A DNA stretch of 12,279 bases from an uncultured Prevotella sp. (GTDB lineage: Bacteria > Bacteroidota > Bacteroidia > Bacteroidales > Bacteroidaceae). The stretch lies in NCBI GenBank assembly GCA_900553155.1, contig USCM01000035.1, positions 1-12,279 on the forward strand, written 5' to 3'. How positions within the stretch are numbered: the first letter of the stretch is position 1; every line of letters starts with the position of its first letter. This document shows, one piece after another, positions 1-7,272 of this stretch. The notes under the pieces were generated by a model that had not been told where the DNA came from, did no database searches, and was given only the letters and a program-made list of their open reading frames with translations. The translations under genes and the position numbers were made by a program.

Positions 1-993
1 CGTTTCCACCGCCGCAATCTTACGGTCGACTCGCATTGCGACACGCCGATGTTCTTCCCGCAAGGCATCGACTTCGAGCAGCGCGACCCACGCATACTGT
101 ACGACCTGCACAAGATGCGCGACGGAGGACCCGACGCCGTCACAATGGTGGCTTATCTGCCGCAGCCTAAGGAGGGCGAGCGCTTTGTGGATATTGCCCC
201 GTTCAAGGTAGACGGACCACGCGCTTATGCCGACCTGATATTCGACAAGATTGACGAGACGGTGCTGGCACACTCCGGCTACATTGCCTTGGCACGCAAC
301 AGAGCCGAGATTGAGGCTAACAAGAGGGCTGATAAGAAGTCGCTGATGATTGGCATCGAGAACGGACTGGCTATAGAAGACAACCTGAAGAACGTGGAGC
401 ACTTTGCCAAACGTGGCATTGTGTACATCACGCTGTGCCATAACGGCGACAACCAGATATGCGATTCGGCACGCCACTCTGCCTGCACGCACGGCGGTGT
501 GTCGCCCTTCGGCGAGCAGGTTATACACGAGATGAACCGACTTGGGCTGATGGTGGACCTCAGTCATGCTGGCGAACGCTCGTTCTACGATGCCCTTGAG
601 ATATCGAAGACGCCAATAGTATGTTCTCACTCCAATGCCAAGGCTCTGTGCGATGTGCCACGCAACCTTACCGACGAGCAGATGAAGGCACTCGCTGCAA
701 AGGGCGGTGTGTGCCAGATAACCCTCTATAACGGTTTCCTCCGCACCGACGGCAAGGCTTGCATCGACGATGCTATGGCGCATCTGTACCATGCCATCGA
801 CGTTATGGGCATCGACCATGTGGGTTTGGGCACCGACTTCGACGGCGATGGTGGTGTGCCGGGACTCGCCGATGCCTCCGAACTAATCAACTTTACCAAG
901 GCTCTGCTGCGCCGCAGGTTCTCCGAAGAGGATATGGCGAAGATCTGGGGCGGCAACTGGCTTAGGGTGATGGAGGCGGTGCAAGGCTCGTGA
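1..993 (+). CDS. Membrane dipeptidase-like peptidase, M19 family (5' partial)
   Basis: Zinc-dependent dipeptidase of the amidohydrolase fold, related to renal dipeptidase; it should hydrolyse dipeptides. The reading frame is open from base 1, so the true start is upstream. The first ATG, at 49, is internal: the metal-binding H-x-D motif (DSHCDTP, bases 28-48) lies just before it. Numbering from base 1, the other expected ligands are Glu120 (IGIENG), His189 (DLSH) and His210 (CSHSN). A GTDFDGDGG segment near residues 277-285 matches the usual C-terminal family motif. About 330 residues are present, so probably only a short N-terminus is missing. Whether it carries a signal peptide cannot be seen. 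A 122-bp gap with its own candidate promoter separates it from the PfkB gene, so the two are probably not tightly co-transcribed. The family is secure; the substrate is not known. Confidence 0.9.
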   Translation, partial: RFHRRNLTVDSHCDTPMFFPQGIDFEQRDPRILYDLHKMRDGGPDAVTMVAYLPQPKEGERFVDIAPFKVDGPRAYADLIFDKIDETVLAHSGYIALARNRAEIEANKRADKKSLMIGIENGLAIEDNLKNVEHFAKRGIVYITLCHNGDNQICDSARHSACTHGGVSPFGEQVIHEMNRLGLMVDLSHAGERSFYDALEISKTPIVCSHSNAKALCDVPRNLTDEQMKALAAKGGVCQITLYNGFLRTDGKACIDDAMAHLYHAIDVMGIDHVGLGTDFDGDGGVPGLADASELINFTKALLRRRFSEEDMAKIWGGNWLRVMEAVQGS

Positions 994-1043
994 AGTTTAA
1001 TCACTCCATATTTCGGATAAGCCCAAATTAACGCCCTCAACTC

Positions 1044-1074
1044 TTTGTCCTTTCACGAAAATTTCGGAAATTTG
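1044..1074 (+). promoter_or_regulatory. Candidate Bacteroidota promoter for the PfkB kinase gene
   Basis: A TTTG at 1044-1047 is followed, after 19 bp, by GAAATTTG at 1067-1074. The Bacteroides sigma-ABfr consensus is TTTG, then 19-20 bp, then TAnnTTTG, so only the first base of the -7 box deviates. The predicted transcript would start near 1081 and leave a leader of about 35 nt before the ATG at 1116. This is consensus matching by eye. Confidence 0.45.
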
Positions 1075-1115
1075 CACCCGTCAAGAACCAATAAGATATA
1101 AGTAATATTAATGAT

Positions 1116-2051
1116 ATGCGAAAAGTAATAGGTATAGGCGAAACCGTGCTCGACATTATCTTCAAAGACGGCAAGCCAACAGAGGCAGTGCCGGGTGGCT
1201 CTACCTTCAACGGCATCGTGTCGTTGGGGCGAGCCGGTGTGGATGTTACGTTCCTTACAGAGACAGGCGACGACCGGGTGGGCGAGCATGTGCGACAATT
1301 TCTTAGCGACAACAACGTCGACACATCAGGCATAAACGTTTGCCCCGACAGCAAGTCGCCAATATCGCTTGCCTTCCTCGACAACGACAACAATGCCGAC
1401 TACGTGTTCTACCGCGACGCCAACACTACCCATGCCGACTTTGTGTACCCCGACATCCATGCCGACGACATCGTTGTGCTTGGCTCGTTCTATGCCGTAA
1501 ACCCGGCTGTGCGCAACCAGGTGGCAGGCTTGCTTGATTTGGCTCGCAGCCGAGGAGCCATTATCTATTACGACGTCAACTTCCGTCCTGCCCACCGCAA
1601 CGACGTGATGAAGATTACACCTAATCTTATAGAGAACCTCGAGTATGCCGACATCGTTAGAGGTTCACGCGACGACTTCAACGAGATATACCATAAGGAC
1701 ACCGCCGAACGTGTGTACCGTGCCGAGACTTCCTTCTACTGCAAGCGCCTTGTGTATACCGACGGAGCACAACCCGTAACCGTATTGTCGGACGGCGGAC
1801 TGAAGAAGGAGTATCCCGTGGCACCCGTCGACACCGTTAGCACTATCGGAGCAGGCGACAACTTCAACGCCGGACTGGTGTACGCCCTTATTAAATATGG
1901 TGTGACAAGAGCCGATATAGAGCGCGGACTCGACGAGAGCACATGGGACAAGCTCATCAAGTGGGCAATGGCGTTTTCTGCCGACTGCTGCAAGGACATA
2001 TTCAACTATATATCCACCGACTTTGGCGAGAGTCTTAAAAGCCAGTGCTGA
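1116..2051 (+). CDS. PfkB-family carbohydrate kinase (ribokinase/fructokinase-like)
   Basis: ATP-dependent sugar kinase of the ribokinase fold, 311 residues, a normal length. The N-terminal PfkB signature spans about residues 27-56 (PGGSTFNG followed by GRAGVDVTFLTETGDDRVG). A sugar- and phosphate-site segment YDVNFRP is at 152-158. The C-terminal ATP-site motif GAGDNFNAG starts at residue 245, with Asp248 as the expected catalytic base. The region before GAGD reads VDTVSTI, slightly different from the common VDTTGAGD form. Fructose or another hexose is a plausible substrate, but this cannot be decided from sequence alone. The ATG at 1116 is chosen because the conserved first strand (KVIGIGETVLD) begins immediately after it. 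A 54-bp gap precedes the flavodiiron gene, and no promoter was found in that gap, so co-transcription is possible. Confidence 0.9.
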   Translation: MRKVIGIGETVLDIIFKDGKPTEAVPGGSTFNGIVSLGRAGVDVTFLTETGDDRVGEHVRQFLSDNNVDTSGINVCPDSKSPISLAFLDNDNNADYVFYRDANTTHADFVYPDIHADDIVVLGSFYAVNPAVRNQVAGLLDLARSRGAIIYYDVNFRPAHRNDVMKITPNLIENLEYADIVRGSRDDFNEIYHKDTAERVYRAETSFYCKRLVYTDGAQPVTVLSDGGLKKEYPVAPVDTVSTIGAGDNFNAGLVYALIKYGVTRADIERGLDESTWDKLIKWAMAFSADCCKDIFNYISTDFGESLKSQC

Positions 2052-2105
2052 CAACTTAGGATAGAACAAATAAGGACAAACCCGTTAAATATATTAGAAA
2101 CAATT

Positions 2106-3299
2106 ATGAATACAGAGATTACATCCAACATCCACTACGTAGGCGTAAACGACCGACACAAGGATATATTCGAAGGCTTGTGGCCGCTGCCCTACGGCGT
2201 GAGCTACAACTCGTACATCATCAACGACGAGAAGATAGCGCTCGTGGACACTGTTGAGGCCGACTTCTTCCCGCAGTTCCTCGACAACATCCGCCAAGTC
2301 ATTGGCGACCGCCAAATCGACTATATCATCGTCAACCACATGGAGCCAGACCACAGCGGCTCGCTCGCCCTTATCAAGCAATATTATCCAGGTGCTCGCA
2401 TCATTGGCAACAAGAAGACGTTTGAGATGATGCGCGGCTACTACCATGTGGGCGAGGATGCAAGCGAGATATTGGAGGTGAAGAATGGCGACACACTGAG
2501 CTTGGGCAGCCATGAGCTTCAGTTTGTGCTCATTCCTATGGTACACTGGCCTGAGACAATGGTTACGCTCGACCAGACATCGCACACCCTCTTCTCGGGC
2601 GATGCCTTTGGATGCTTTGGCGCACTGAACGGAGCCTTCCTCGATGCAAAGATGAACTGCGACATCTACTGGGACGAGATGCGCCGCTACTACTCCAACA
2701 TTGTGGGCAAGTATGGCGTCCCTGTGCAGCAGGCTCTCAAGAAGCTTGCCGGTGTACAGATCGACTACATCTGCTCTACACACGGTCCCGTATGGCACGA
2801 GCATATAGAGCGTGTGCTTGCCATGTACAACAGCCTTAGCTTGTACAACGGCGAGCCCGGACTTGTTATATGCTACGGCTCTATGTACGGCAACACCGAG
2901 CGTGCGGCAGAGGTTATAGCACGTGCAGCAAGCGAGGCAGGCGTCAAGAATATCGTTATGCACGACGTGTCTCGCACCAACCACTCGTACATCTTGAGCG
3001 ACATCTTCAAGTACAACGCTTTAGTGCTTGGCGCCCCGACCTACAACAACGGGCTATACCCGCAGATGGAGAGCTTGCTCTCCGAGATAAGCGGCCGCAA
3101 CATGAAGAACCGCAAGCTCGGCATCTTCGGCTCGTGCACATGGGCAGGACAAGCCGTCAAGAAGATAAAGGAGTGGAACGAGACAACGGCAAAATTCGAG
3201 CTTGTAGGTGAGCCGGCAGAGATAAAGCAAAGTCTGAGCGAGGAGACACGACAGGCTTGCGAGGCTTTGGGCAAGGCTATGGCAGAGAGCATTTTGTAG
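2106..3299 (+). CDS. A-type flavoprotein / flavodiiron protein (FprA family)
   Basis: Cytoplasmic flavodiiron protein that reduces O2 to water and/or NO to N2O with electrons from rubredoxin or a similar carrier; it protects anaerobes. The 397-residue length is the two-domain core only, with no fused rubredoxin or flavin reductase. The N-terminal metallo-beta-lactamase-like domain (about 1-245) has the full diiron ligand set: His78, Glu80, Asp82 and His83 (HMEPDH), His147 (HWPE), Asp166 (SGDAFG) and His226 (THGPVW). The C-terminal flavodoxin domain (about 252-395) begins with the FMN phosphate-binding loop YGSMYGNT at 257-264 and has the APTYNNG and GSCTWAG segments that cradle the flavin. 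The gene ends 52 bp before a strong hairpin terminator. No electron-donor gene is adjacent. O2 versus NO preference cannot be read from the sequence. Confidence 0.94.
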   Translation: MNTEITSNIHYVGVNDRHKDIFEGLWPLPYGVSYNSYIINDEKIALVDTVEADFFPQFLDNIRQVIGDRQIDYIIVNHMEPDHSGSLALIKQYYPGARIIGNKKTFEMMRGYYHVGEDASEILEVKNGDTLSLGSHELQFVLIPMVHWPETMVTLDQTSHTLFSGDAFGCFGALNGAFLDAKMNCDIYWDEMRRYYSNIVGKYGVPVQQALKKLAGVQIDYICSTHGPVWHEHIERVLAMYNSLSLYNGEPGLVICYGSMYGNTERAAEVIARAASEAGVKNIVMHDVSRTNHSYILSDIFKYNALVLGAPTYNNGLYPQMESLLSEISGRNMKNRKLGIFGSCTWAGQAVKKIKEWNETTAKFELVGEPAEIKQSLSEETRQACEALGKAMAESIL

Positions 3300-3351
3300 T
3301 CCGATTCGATGTTAAAACTACTTGTTTTGACAACTTGCTATATATCAATTT

Positions 3352-3392
3352 AAAAATAAATGAGCTGCGTAGTACGTAGCTCATTTATTTTT
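3352..3392. terminator. Intrinsic terminator after the flavodiiron gene, probably bidirectional
   Basis: The 15-base arms 3352-3366 and 3378-3392 are perfect reverse complements. The inner bases extend the stem with one G-U pair, leaving a very small loop around 3371. The outer stem is A-rich on the left and T-rich on the right (TTTATTTTT), so it supplies a U-tract in either direction. It separates the flavodiiron unit from pta. Confidence 0.85.
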
Positions 3393-3394
3393 AC

Positions 3395-3402
3395 TAATTT
3401 TG
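3395..3402 (+). promoter_or_regulatory. Candidate -7 box for pta
   Basis: TAATTTTG matches the Bacteroidota -7 consensus TAnnTTTG exactly and is followed by CA, as in the boxes before dapB and the PfkB gene. No convincing -33 TTTG lies 19-20 bp upstream, because that position falls in the terminator hairpin. The predicted leader is about 45 nt. Confidence 0.45.
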
Positions 3403-3453
3403 CAAAGTCAATGTGACAAAACGAAACAAATCAACATTATATTATAAACTAAT

Positions 3454-4464
3454 ATGAATTTACTTGAACACATCGTTGCGCGCGCTAAGAGCGACAAACA
3501 ACGCATTGTGCTCCCCGAAGCTACTGAGGAGCGCACACTTAGAGCAGCCGACCGCGTACTGGCCGACAGTATTGCCGAACTCATCCTCATCGGCAACCCA
3601 GACGAACTTAAGGAGCTTGCCGCAAAGTGGGATCTCCACAACATCGACAAGGCTACTATCGTCGATCCGCTCAACAACCCCAAGGCCGAGGAGTATGCAG
3701 AGCTTCTTGCCGAGCTTCGCAAGAAGAAGGGCATGACTATCGAGCAGGCTCGCGAGCTTGTTAAGAATCCTCTCTATCTTGGCTGTATGATTATCAAGAC
3801 AGAGGGCGCCGATGGTCAGATTTCTGGCGCATTGAGCACAACAGGCGACACTCTGCGTCCTGCTTTGCAGATTATCAAGTGTGCTCCTGGCGTGACATGT
3901 GTTAGCGGTGCTATGCTTATGCTTACACACGAGCACCAGTATGGCGACGACGGCATCATCGTTATGGGCGACGTTGCCGTAACACCGGTTCCTACAGCCG
4001 ACCAGCTTGCACAGATTGCTGTTTGTACAGCACAGACAGCCCGTTCGGTTGCTGGCATCCAGGACCCACGTGTTGCTATGCTTAGCTTCTCTACAAAGGG
4101 TTCGGCCAAGCACGAGGTAGTAGACAAGGTGGTTGAGGCTACACGTCTTGCACACGAGATGGCTCCTGAGCTTAAGCTCGACGGCGAGTTGCAGGCTGAC
4201 GCCGCTCTCGTTCCTGCAGTAGGCGAGAAGAAGGCTCCGGGCAGCCTTATCGCCGGTCATGCCAACGTTCTTGTTGTTCCTAACCTTGAGGTTGGCAACA
4301 TCAGCTACAAGCTCGTTCAGCGTCTTGGCGATGCTATCGCTATCGGTCCTATCCTCCAGGGTATCGCTCGTCCGGTGAACGACCTCTCTCGCGGTTGCTC
4401 TGTAGACGATATCTACTACATGGTAGCAATAACAGCATGCCAGGCCATGGATTCAAAGAAGTAA
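3454..4464 (+). CDS. pta: Phosphate acetyltransferase
   Basis: Converts acetyl-CoA and phosphate to acetyl phosphate and CoA, the first step of acetate production; cytoplasmic. The 336-residue protein is the short form made of the PTA_PTB catalytic domain only, without the N-terminal DRTGG/AAA-like regions of the long enterobacterial enzyme. Diagnostic segments are RIVLPEATEERTLRAADRVL (17-36), GALSTTGDTLRPALQIIKCA (near 124-143), the phosphate/CoA-site SFSTKGSAKH (near 207-216), and the C-terminal ARPVNDLSRGCSVDDIYYM followed by the ITACQA helix. Its natural partner ackA lies 639 bp downstream, beyond an inserted four-helix-bundle gene, which is wider than expected for this pair. The start ATG at 3454 is directly followed by the conserved N-terminal helix. 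The stop codon is inside a perfect palindrome, listed separately. The identification is secure. Confidence 0.96.
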   Translation: MNLLEHIVARAKSDKQRIVLPEATEERTLRAADRVLADSIAELILIGNPDELKELAAKWDLHNIDKATIVDPLNNPKAEEYAELLAELRKKKGMTIEQARELVKNPLYLGCMIIKTEGADGQISGALSTTGDTLRPALQIIKCAPGVTCVSGAMLMLTHEHQYGDDGIIVMGDVAVTPVPTADQLAQIAVCTAQTARSVAGIQDPRVAMLSFSTKGSAKHEVVDKVVEATRLAHEMAPELKLDGELQADAALVPAVGEKKAPGSLIAGHANVLVVPNLEVGNISYKLVQRLGDAIAIGPILQGIARPVNDLSRGCSVDDIYYMVAITACQAMDSKK

Positions 4465-4493
4465 TGCGCTTGCGCATTACTTCTTTGAATCCA
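4448..4493. repeat. Perfect 22-bp inverted repeat spanning the pta stop codon
   Basis: Arms 4448-4469 and 4472-4493 are exact reverse complements separated by TT. As RNA the centre would fold as G(CUUG)C, a known stable tetraloop, on a stem of about 21 bp. The left arm encodes the last pta residues (MDSKK) and the TAA at 4462-4464. No T-tract follows, since the sequence continues as AATTAAGAATT, so it is not a classical intrinsic terminator. It may stabilise the pta 3' end or act as an RNase boundary, or it may be a templated fold-back duplication. Confidence 0.9.
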
Positions 4494-4561
4494 ATTAAGA
4501 ATTAGGAATTAGGAGTTAAGAATTGGTCGCTTTGCGATTAAGAATTATTCAATTAAGAATT
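4493..4561 (+). repeat. AT-rich leader with four copies of TTAAGAATT
   Basis: TTAAGAATT occurs at 4495-4503, 4516-4524, 4538-4546 and 4553-4561. A small hairpin TCGC-TTT-GCGA sits at 4527-4537. The 25-base stretch 4500-4524 matches the reverse complement of 5007-5031, and of 5028-5052, at 23 of 25 positions, so the leader and the sequence after the gene form an inverted pair around the four-helix-bundle gene. TCGCTTTG at 4527-4534 resembles a -7 box with one mismatch. Confidence 0.75.
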
Positions 4562-4565
4562 GGTT

Positions 4566-4955
4566 ATGAGCGAATTCGGAACGATATTGGAAGATAAGTG
4601 TATGAATTTCTCTATTCGTATCGTGGGTTTGTGCCGTTTCTTAAATGAAGAGAAGCACGAATACAGAATTGCTGACCAAATGTTCAGAAGTGGCACCAGT
4701 ATAGGTGCAAATTTGGCTGAAGCTCAATGCGCTGTTAGTCGCAACGACTTTATCTCAAAGTTGCACATTTCATTAAAAGAATCTAATGAAACTTTATATT
4801 GGCTGCGGTTGCTCTACCGCACACGCTTTATAACAGAAAAGCAGTTTAAGTCTGTATATGCCGATTGTGAGGAACTTAAGCGTATATTGATGTCGGCTTC
4901 TAAAAAGGCAAGGGCCAATAACACGCCTAAGGGAACAGAAAAAAATAACTCGTAA
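4566..4955 (+). CDS. Four helix bundle protein (S23/IVP-like family)
   Basis: A 129-residue, all-helical protein of the family first known from 23S rRNA intervening sequences and related to the Avd proteins of diversity-generating retroelements. Its biochemical role is not established. Recognisable family segments are FGTILEDKCMNFSIRIVGL near the N-terminus, then RIADQMFRSGTSIGANLAEAQ, then SRNDFISKLHISLKESNETLYWLRLL; a basic tail (SKKARANNTPKGTEK) follows. An in-frame TTG at 4560 would add two residues, but the ATG at 4566 is preferred because the conserved helix starts soon after it. Codon use is more AT-rich than in pta and ackA, with AGA, TTA and AAT visible. The stop codon lies within the downstream repeat array. 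Its position between pta and ackA, flanked by inverted repeats, suggests it arrived as an insertion. No reverse transcriptase or rRNA gene is present here. Confidence 0.85.
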   Translation: MSEFGTILEDKCMNFSIRIVGLCRFLNEEKHEYRIADQMFRSGTSIGANLAEAQCAVSRNDFISKLHISLKESNETLYWLRLLYRTRFITEKQFKSVYADCEELKRILMSASKKARANNTPKGTEKNNS

Positions 4956-5096
4956 CTCATAATTGAATCAATTCATAACTCGTAATTCGTAACTCATAAT
5001 TGAATCAATTCGTAACTCGTAATTCCTAATTCGTAACTCGTAATTCCTAATTCGTAATTAAATCAATTCGTAACTCGTAATTCGTAACTCGTAATT
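4948..5096 (+). repeat. Tandem AT-rich repeat array upstream of ackA
   Basis: Built from interleaved TAACTCGTAATTC-type words. AATCAATTC begins a unit at 4966, 5003 and 5061, each followed by a G or A and then TAACTCGTAATTC. Inside it, a 21-bp unit starting AATTCGTAACTCGTAATTCC repeats at 5007 and 5028. The array begins at the last codon of the four-helix-bundle gene and ends just before the ackA start. The units differ by point changes, and there are no unique spacers, so it is not a CRISPR array. It probably belongs to the same inserted unit as the upstream TTAAGAATT repeats. Confidence 0.85.
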
Positions 5097-5103
5097 TATA
5101 AAT

Positions 5104-6300
5104 ATGAAAGTATTAGTTTTAAACTGCGGTAGTTCTTCCATCAAGTATAAGCTCTATAACATGGACGACAACTCGGTGCTTGCAGCTGGCGGCGTTGAGC
5201 GTATCGGCCTTGACGAGGCATTCATCAAAGTAACAATGCCTAACGGCGAGAAGAAGAAGATAATGCACGATATGCCCGACCACAAGGAAGGTGTCAACTT
5301 CGTGTTCCAGTGTCTTCTCAACCCTGAGTTCGGTGCCATTAAGAGCCTCGACGAGATCGACGCCGTAGGTCACCGTATCGTGCAGGGTGGCGACCTCTTC
5401 GAGAAGAGCGTTATCGTAGACAAGTCGGTAGAGGATGGCATCGAGAGCCTTTGCGACCTCGCACCAGTACACAACGCCGGACACCTCAAGGGTATTCGTG
5501 CCGTAGACAAGCTCATGCCTAACACACCTCAGGTATGTGTGTTCGACAACGCCTTCCACAGCACAATGCCCGACTACGCATATCTCTACGCCATTCCTTA
5601 CGAACTGTACGAGAAGTATCACGTACGCCGTTATGGCTTCCACGGAACCAGCCACCGCTATGTATCACAGCGCGTATGCGAGTTCCTCGGCCGCGACATC
5701 AACACACAGCGCATCATCACCTGCCACATCGGCAACGGCGCTTCGGTGTCTGCCGTTAAGTTTGGCAAGTGTGTCGACACATCAATGGGTCTCACTCCGC
5801 TTGCCGGCGTGATGATGGGTAGCCGTTCGGGCGACATCGACCCTTCTGCCGTTACATTCCTTATGGAAAAGCTCGGCAAGAAGCCTCAGGAGATGGCCGA
5901 CTTCCTCAACAAGGAGAGCGGTGTGCTCGGTATCACCGGCATCTCTTCGGATATGCGCGAGATTGAGAGCGCTGCCAACGAGGGCAACGAGCGCGCTAAG
6001 CTTGCTCTTAACATGTACAACTACCGCATCAAGAAGTACATTGGCGCCTACGCTGCCGCTATGGGTGGTGTCGACATCATCGTATGGACTGCTGGTGTTG
6101 GCGAGAATCAGGTTGGCACACGTCTCGAGGCTTGTTCGGGTCTTGAGTTCCTCGGTGTCAAGATGGACGCAGAGGCCAACAAGGTACGTGGCGAGGAGGC
6201 TATCATCTCTACTCCCGACTCAAAGGTTACGGTATGCGTGATACCTACCGACGAGGAGCTTATGATTGCCAAGGACACCATGGCGTTGCTTCAGAAGTAA
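5104..6300 (+). CDS. ackA: Acetate kinase
   Basis: Transfers the phosphate of acetyl phosphate to ADP, giving acetate and ATP; cytoplasmic partner of Pta. The protein has 398 residues, the family's usual length, and residue numbers coincide with the well-studied Methanosarcina enzyme: Asn7 (LNCGSSSIK), Arg91 (GHRIVQGG), His123 (APVHNAG), Asp148 (FDNAFH), His180 (GFHGTSH), Arg241 (MGSRSGDIDP) and Glu384 (PTDEEL). The residue after Asp148 is Asn where FDTAFH is usual, a mild change. All catalytic residues are present, so it should be active. No -7 box was recognised in the AT-rich repeats immediately upstream, so transcription may come from pta through the insert or from an unrecognised promoter. 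It ends at a bidirectional terminator shared with xerD. Confidence 0.97.
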   Translation: MKVLVLNCGSSSIKYKLYNMDDNSVLAAGGVERIGLDEAFIKVTMPNGEKKKIMHDMPDHKEGVNFVFQCLLNPEFGAIKSLDEIDAVGHRIVQGGDLFEKSVIVDKSVEDGIESLCDLAPVHNAGHLKGIRAVDKLMPNTPQVCVFDNAFHSTMPDYAYLYAIPYELYEKYHVRRYGFHGTSHRYVSQRVCEFLGRDINTQRIITCHIGNGASVSAVKFGKCVDTSMGLTPLAGVMMGSRSGDIDPSAVTFLMEKLGKKPQEMADFLNKESGVLGITGISSDMREIESAANEGNERAKLALNMYNYRIKKYIGAYAAAMGGVDIIVWTAGVGENQVGTRLEACSGLEFLGVKMDAEANKVRGEEAIISTPDSKVTVCVIPTDEELMIAKDTMALLQK

Positions 6301-6328
6301 GCTAAACATAACTAATGGTATATAATAG

Positions 6329-6361
6329 AAAAGAGCGAGGGCTTCAGCCTTCGCTCTTTTT
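6329..6361. terminator. Bidirectional terminator shared by ackA and xerD
   Basis: Arms 6329-6342 and 6347-6360 pair with one G-U, closing a four-base loop TTCA at 6343-6346. An A-run leads the stem and a T-run ends it, giving a U-tract on both strands. The xerD stop codon (6344-6346 on the - strand) lies in the loop, so one structure ends both converging genes and also encodes the last xerD codons. Confidence 0.88.
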
Positions 6362-7246
6362 CATATTGCGTGGGTGGTGGTTAAGAATCTCCTCACGCAA
6401 GGTAGTGATGTCGATATGAGTGTATATCTGCGTAGTCTTGATGTTCTCGTGCCCCAACATCTCCTGGATGGCTCGCAGGTTGGCGCCGCCCTTAAGCAGC
6501 GCCGTGGCAAACGAGTGGCGCAGCGTGTGTGGCGACACCGTCTTGTTGATGCCCGCATCCTTAGCCACATTCTTTATCATGATAAGAATCATGGTGCGGG
6601 TGAGGTGGGCACCGCGGCGGTTTAGGAACACATATTGGTCCTCGCCCGGCTTAACCTTCATAAGGTTGCGGTCCAACAGCCACAGCTGTATCTCGTGCAG
6701 GGCAGCGTCTGATATAGGCACAAGGCGTTCCTTGTTGCCCTTGCCCACTATGCGCAGAAACTTGTCCTTAACCGATATGTCGCTGAAACGTAGGCTTACA
6801 AGCTCGGACACACGCAAGCCGCACGAGAAGAGCACCTCTATGATGGCACGGTTGCGCTGCCCCTCCCACTTCGACAGGTCGATGGAGCGCTCCATGCGGT
6901 CTACCTCCTCGGTCGACAGCACCTCGGGCAGGTGCTCGCCGATGGCTGGCGACTCGAGCAATTCGGCTGGATCGTCTTTCAACTCGCCGTCCAAAACAAG
7001 GAAGCGAAAGAACGACCGCACTCCGCTGAGGATGCGTGCCTGGCTTGATGCCGACACTCCAAACTCGTGGATGGTGGCTGCAAACGTCTCAAGGTGCGAC
7101 AGCTTGACGTCGTGTATGGTCAGGTTCTCGCAGCGCATAAAGTTTTGCAGGTAGTCGAGGTCGTGCGTATATGCCTCTATGGTGTTGGCGGTGTAGTTGC
7201 GCTCAAGCTTTAGGTAGCGCAGATACCGACGTCTAAATTGCTCCAT
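6344..7246 (-). CDS. xerD: Tyrosine recombinase, XerD-type
   Basis: Site-specific recombinase, 300 residues, typical of chromosomal XerC/XerD proteins that resolve chromosome dimers at dif during division. The N-terminal SAM-like core-binding domain covers about residues 1-85 (YLKLERNYTANTIEAYTHDL). The C-terminal catalytic domain has the full set: Arg145 (CGLRVSEL), Lys169 (GKGNKER), His240 and Arg243 (SPHTLRHSFAT), His266 (LGHENIKTTQ) and nucleophile Tyr275 (IYTH). The start is the ATG whose complement is at 7244-7246. It lies 26 bp after the DUF4923 gene in the same direction and probably shares its promoter. Nothing suggests an integrase of a mobile element: no attachment-site tRNA, excisionase or phage gene is near. 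XerC versus XerD cannot be strictly separated by eye; XerD is the better fit. Confidence 0.9.
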   Translation of the reverse strand: MEQFRRRYLRYLKLERNYTANTIEAYTHDLDYLQNFMRCENLTIHDVKLSHLETFAATIHEFGVSASSQARILSGVRSFFRFLVLDGELKDDPAELLESPAIGEHLPEVLSTEEVDRMERSIDLSKWEGQRNRAIIEVLFSCGLRVSELVSLRFSDISVKDKFLRIVGKGNKERLVPISDAALHEIQLWLLDRNLMKVKPGEDQYVFLNRRGAHLTRTMILIMIKNVAKDAGINKTVSPHTLRHSFATALLKGGANLRAIQEMLGHENIKTTQIYTHIDITTLREEILNHHPRNMKKSEG

Positions 7247-7272
7247 TGCCAGGTTGTCTAAATCTCCACTCT

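Noticed and set aside
2094..2984. Long open frame of 296 codons on the - strand opposite the flavodiiron gene
   Set aside because: Shadow of a complete gene with all diiron ligands; its translation has no recognisable motifs and is rich in Val/His/Cys, typical of antisense frames here.
3460..4260. 266-codon - strand frame opposite pta
   Set aside because: Antisense shadow of a full-length, motif-complete pta.
4948..5096. Possible CRISPR array before ackA
   Set aside because: Units are contiguous and degenerate, with no unique spacers of constant length and no cas genes.
6344..7246. xerD as a mobile-element integrase
   Set aside because: Length, motifs and housekeeping context fit a chromosomal Xer protein; no attachment site, excisionase or cargo was seen.
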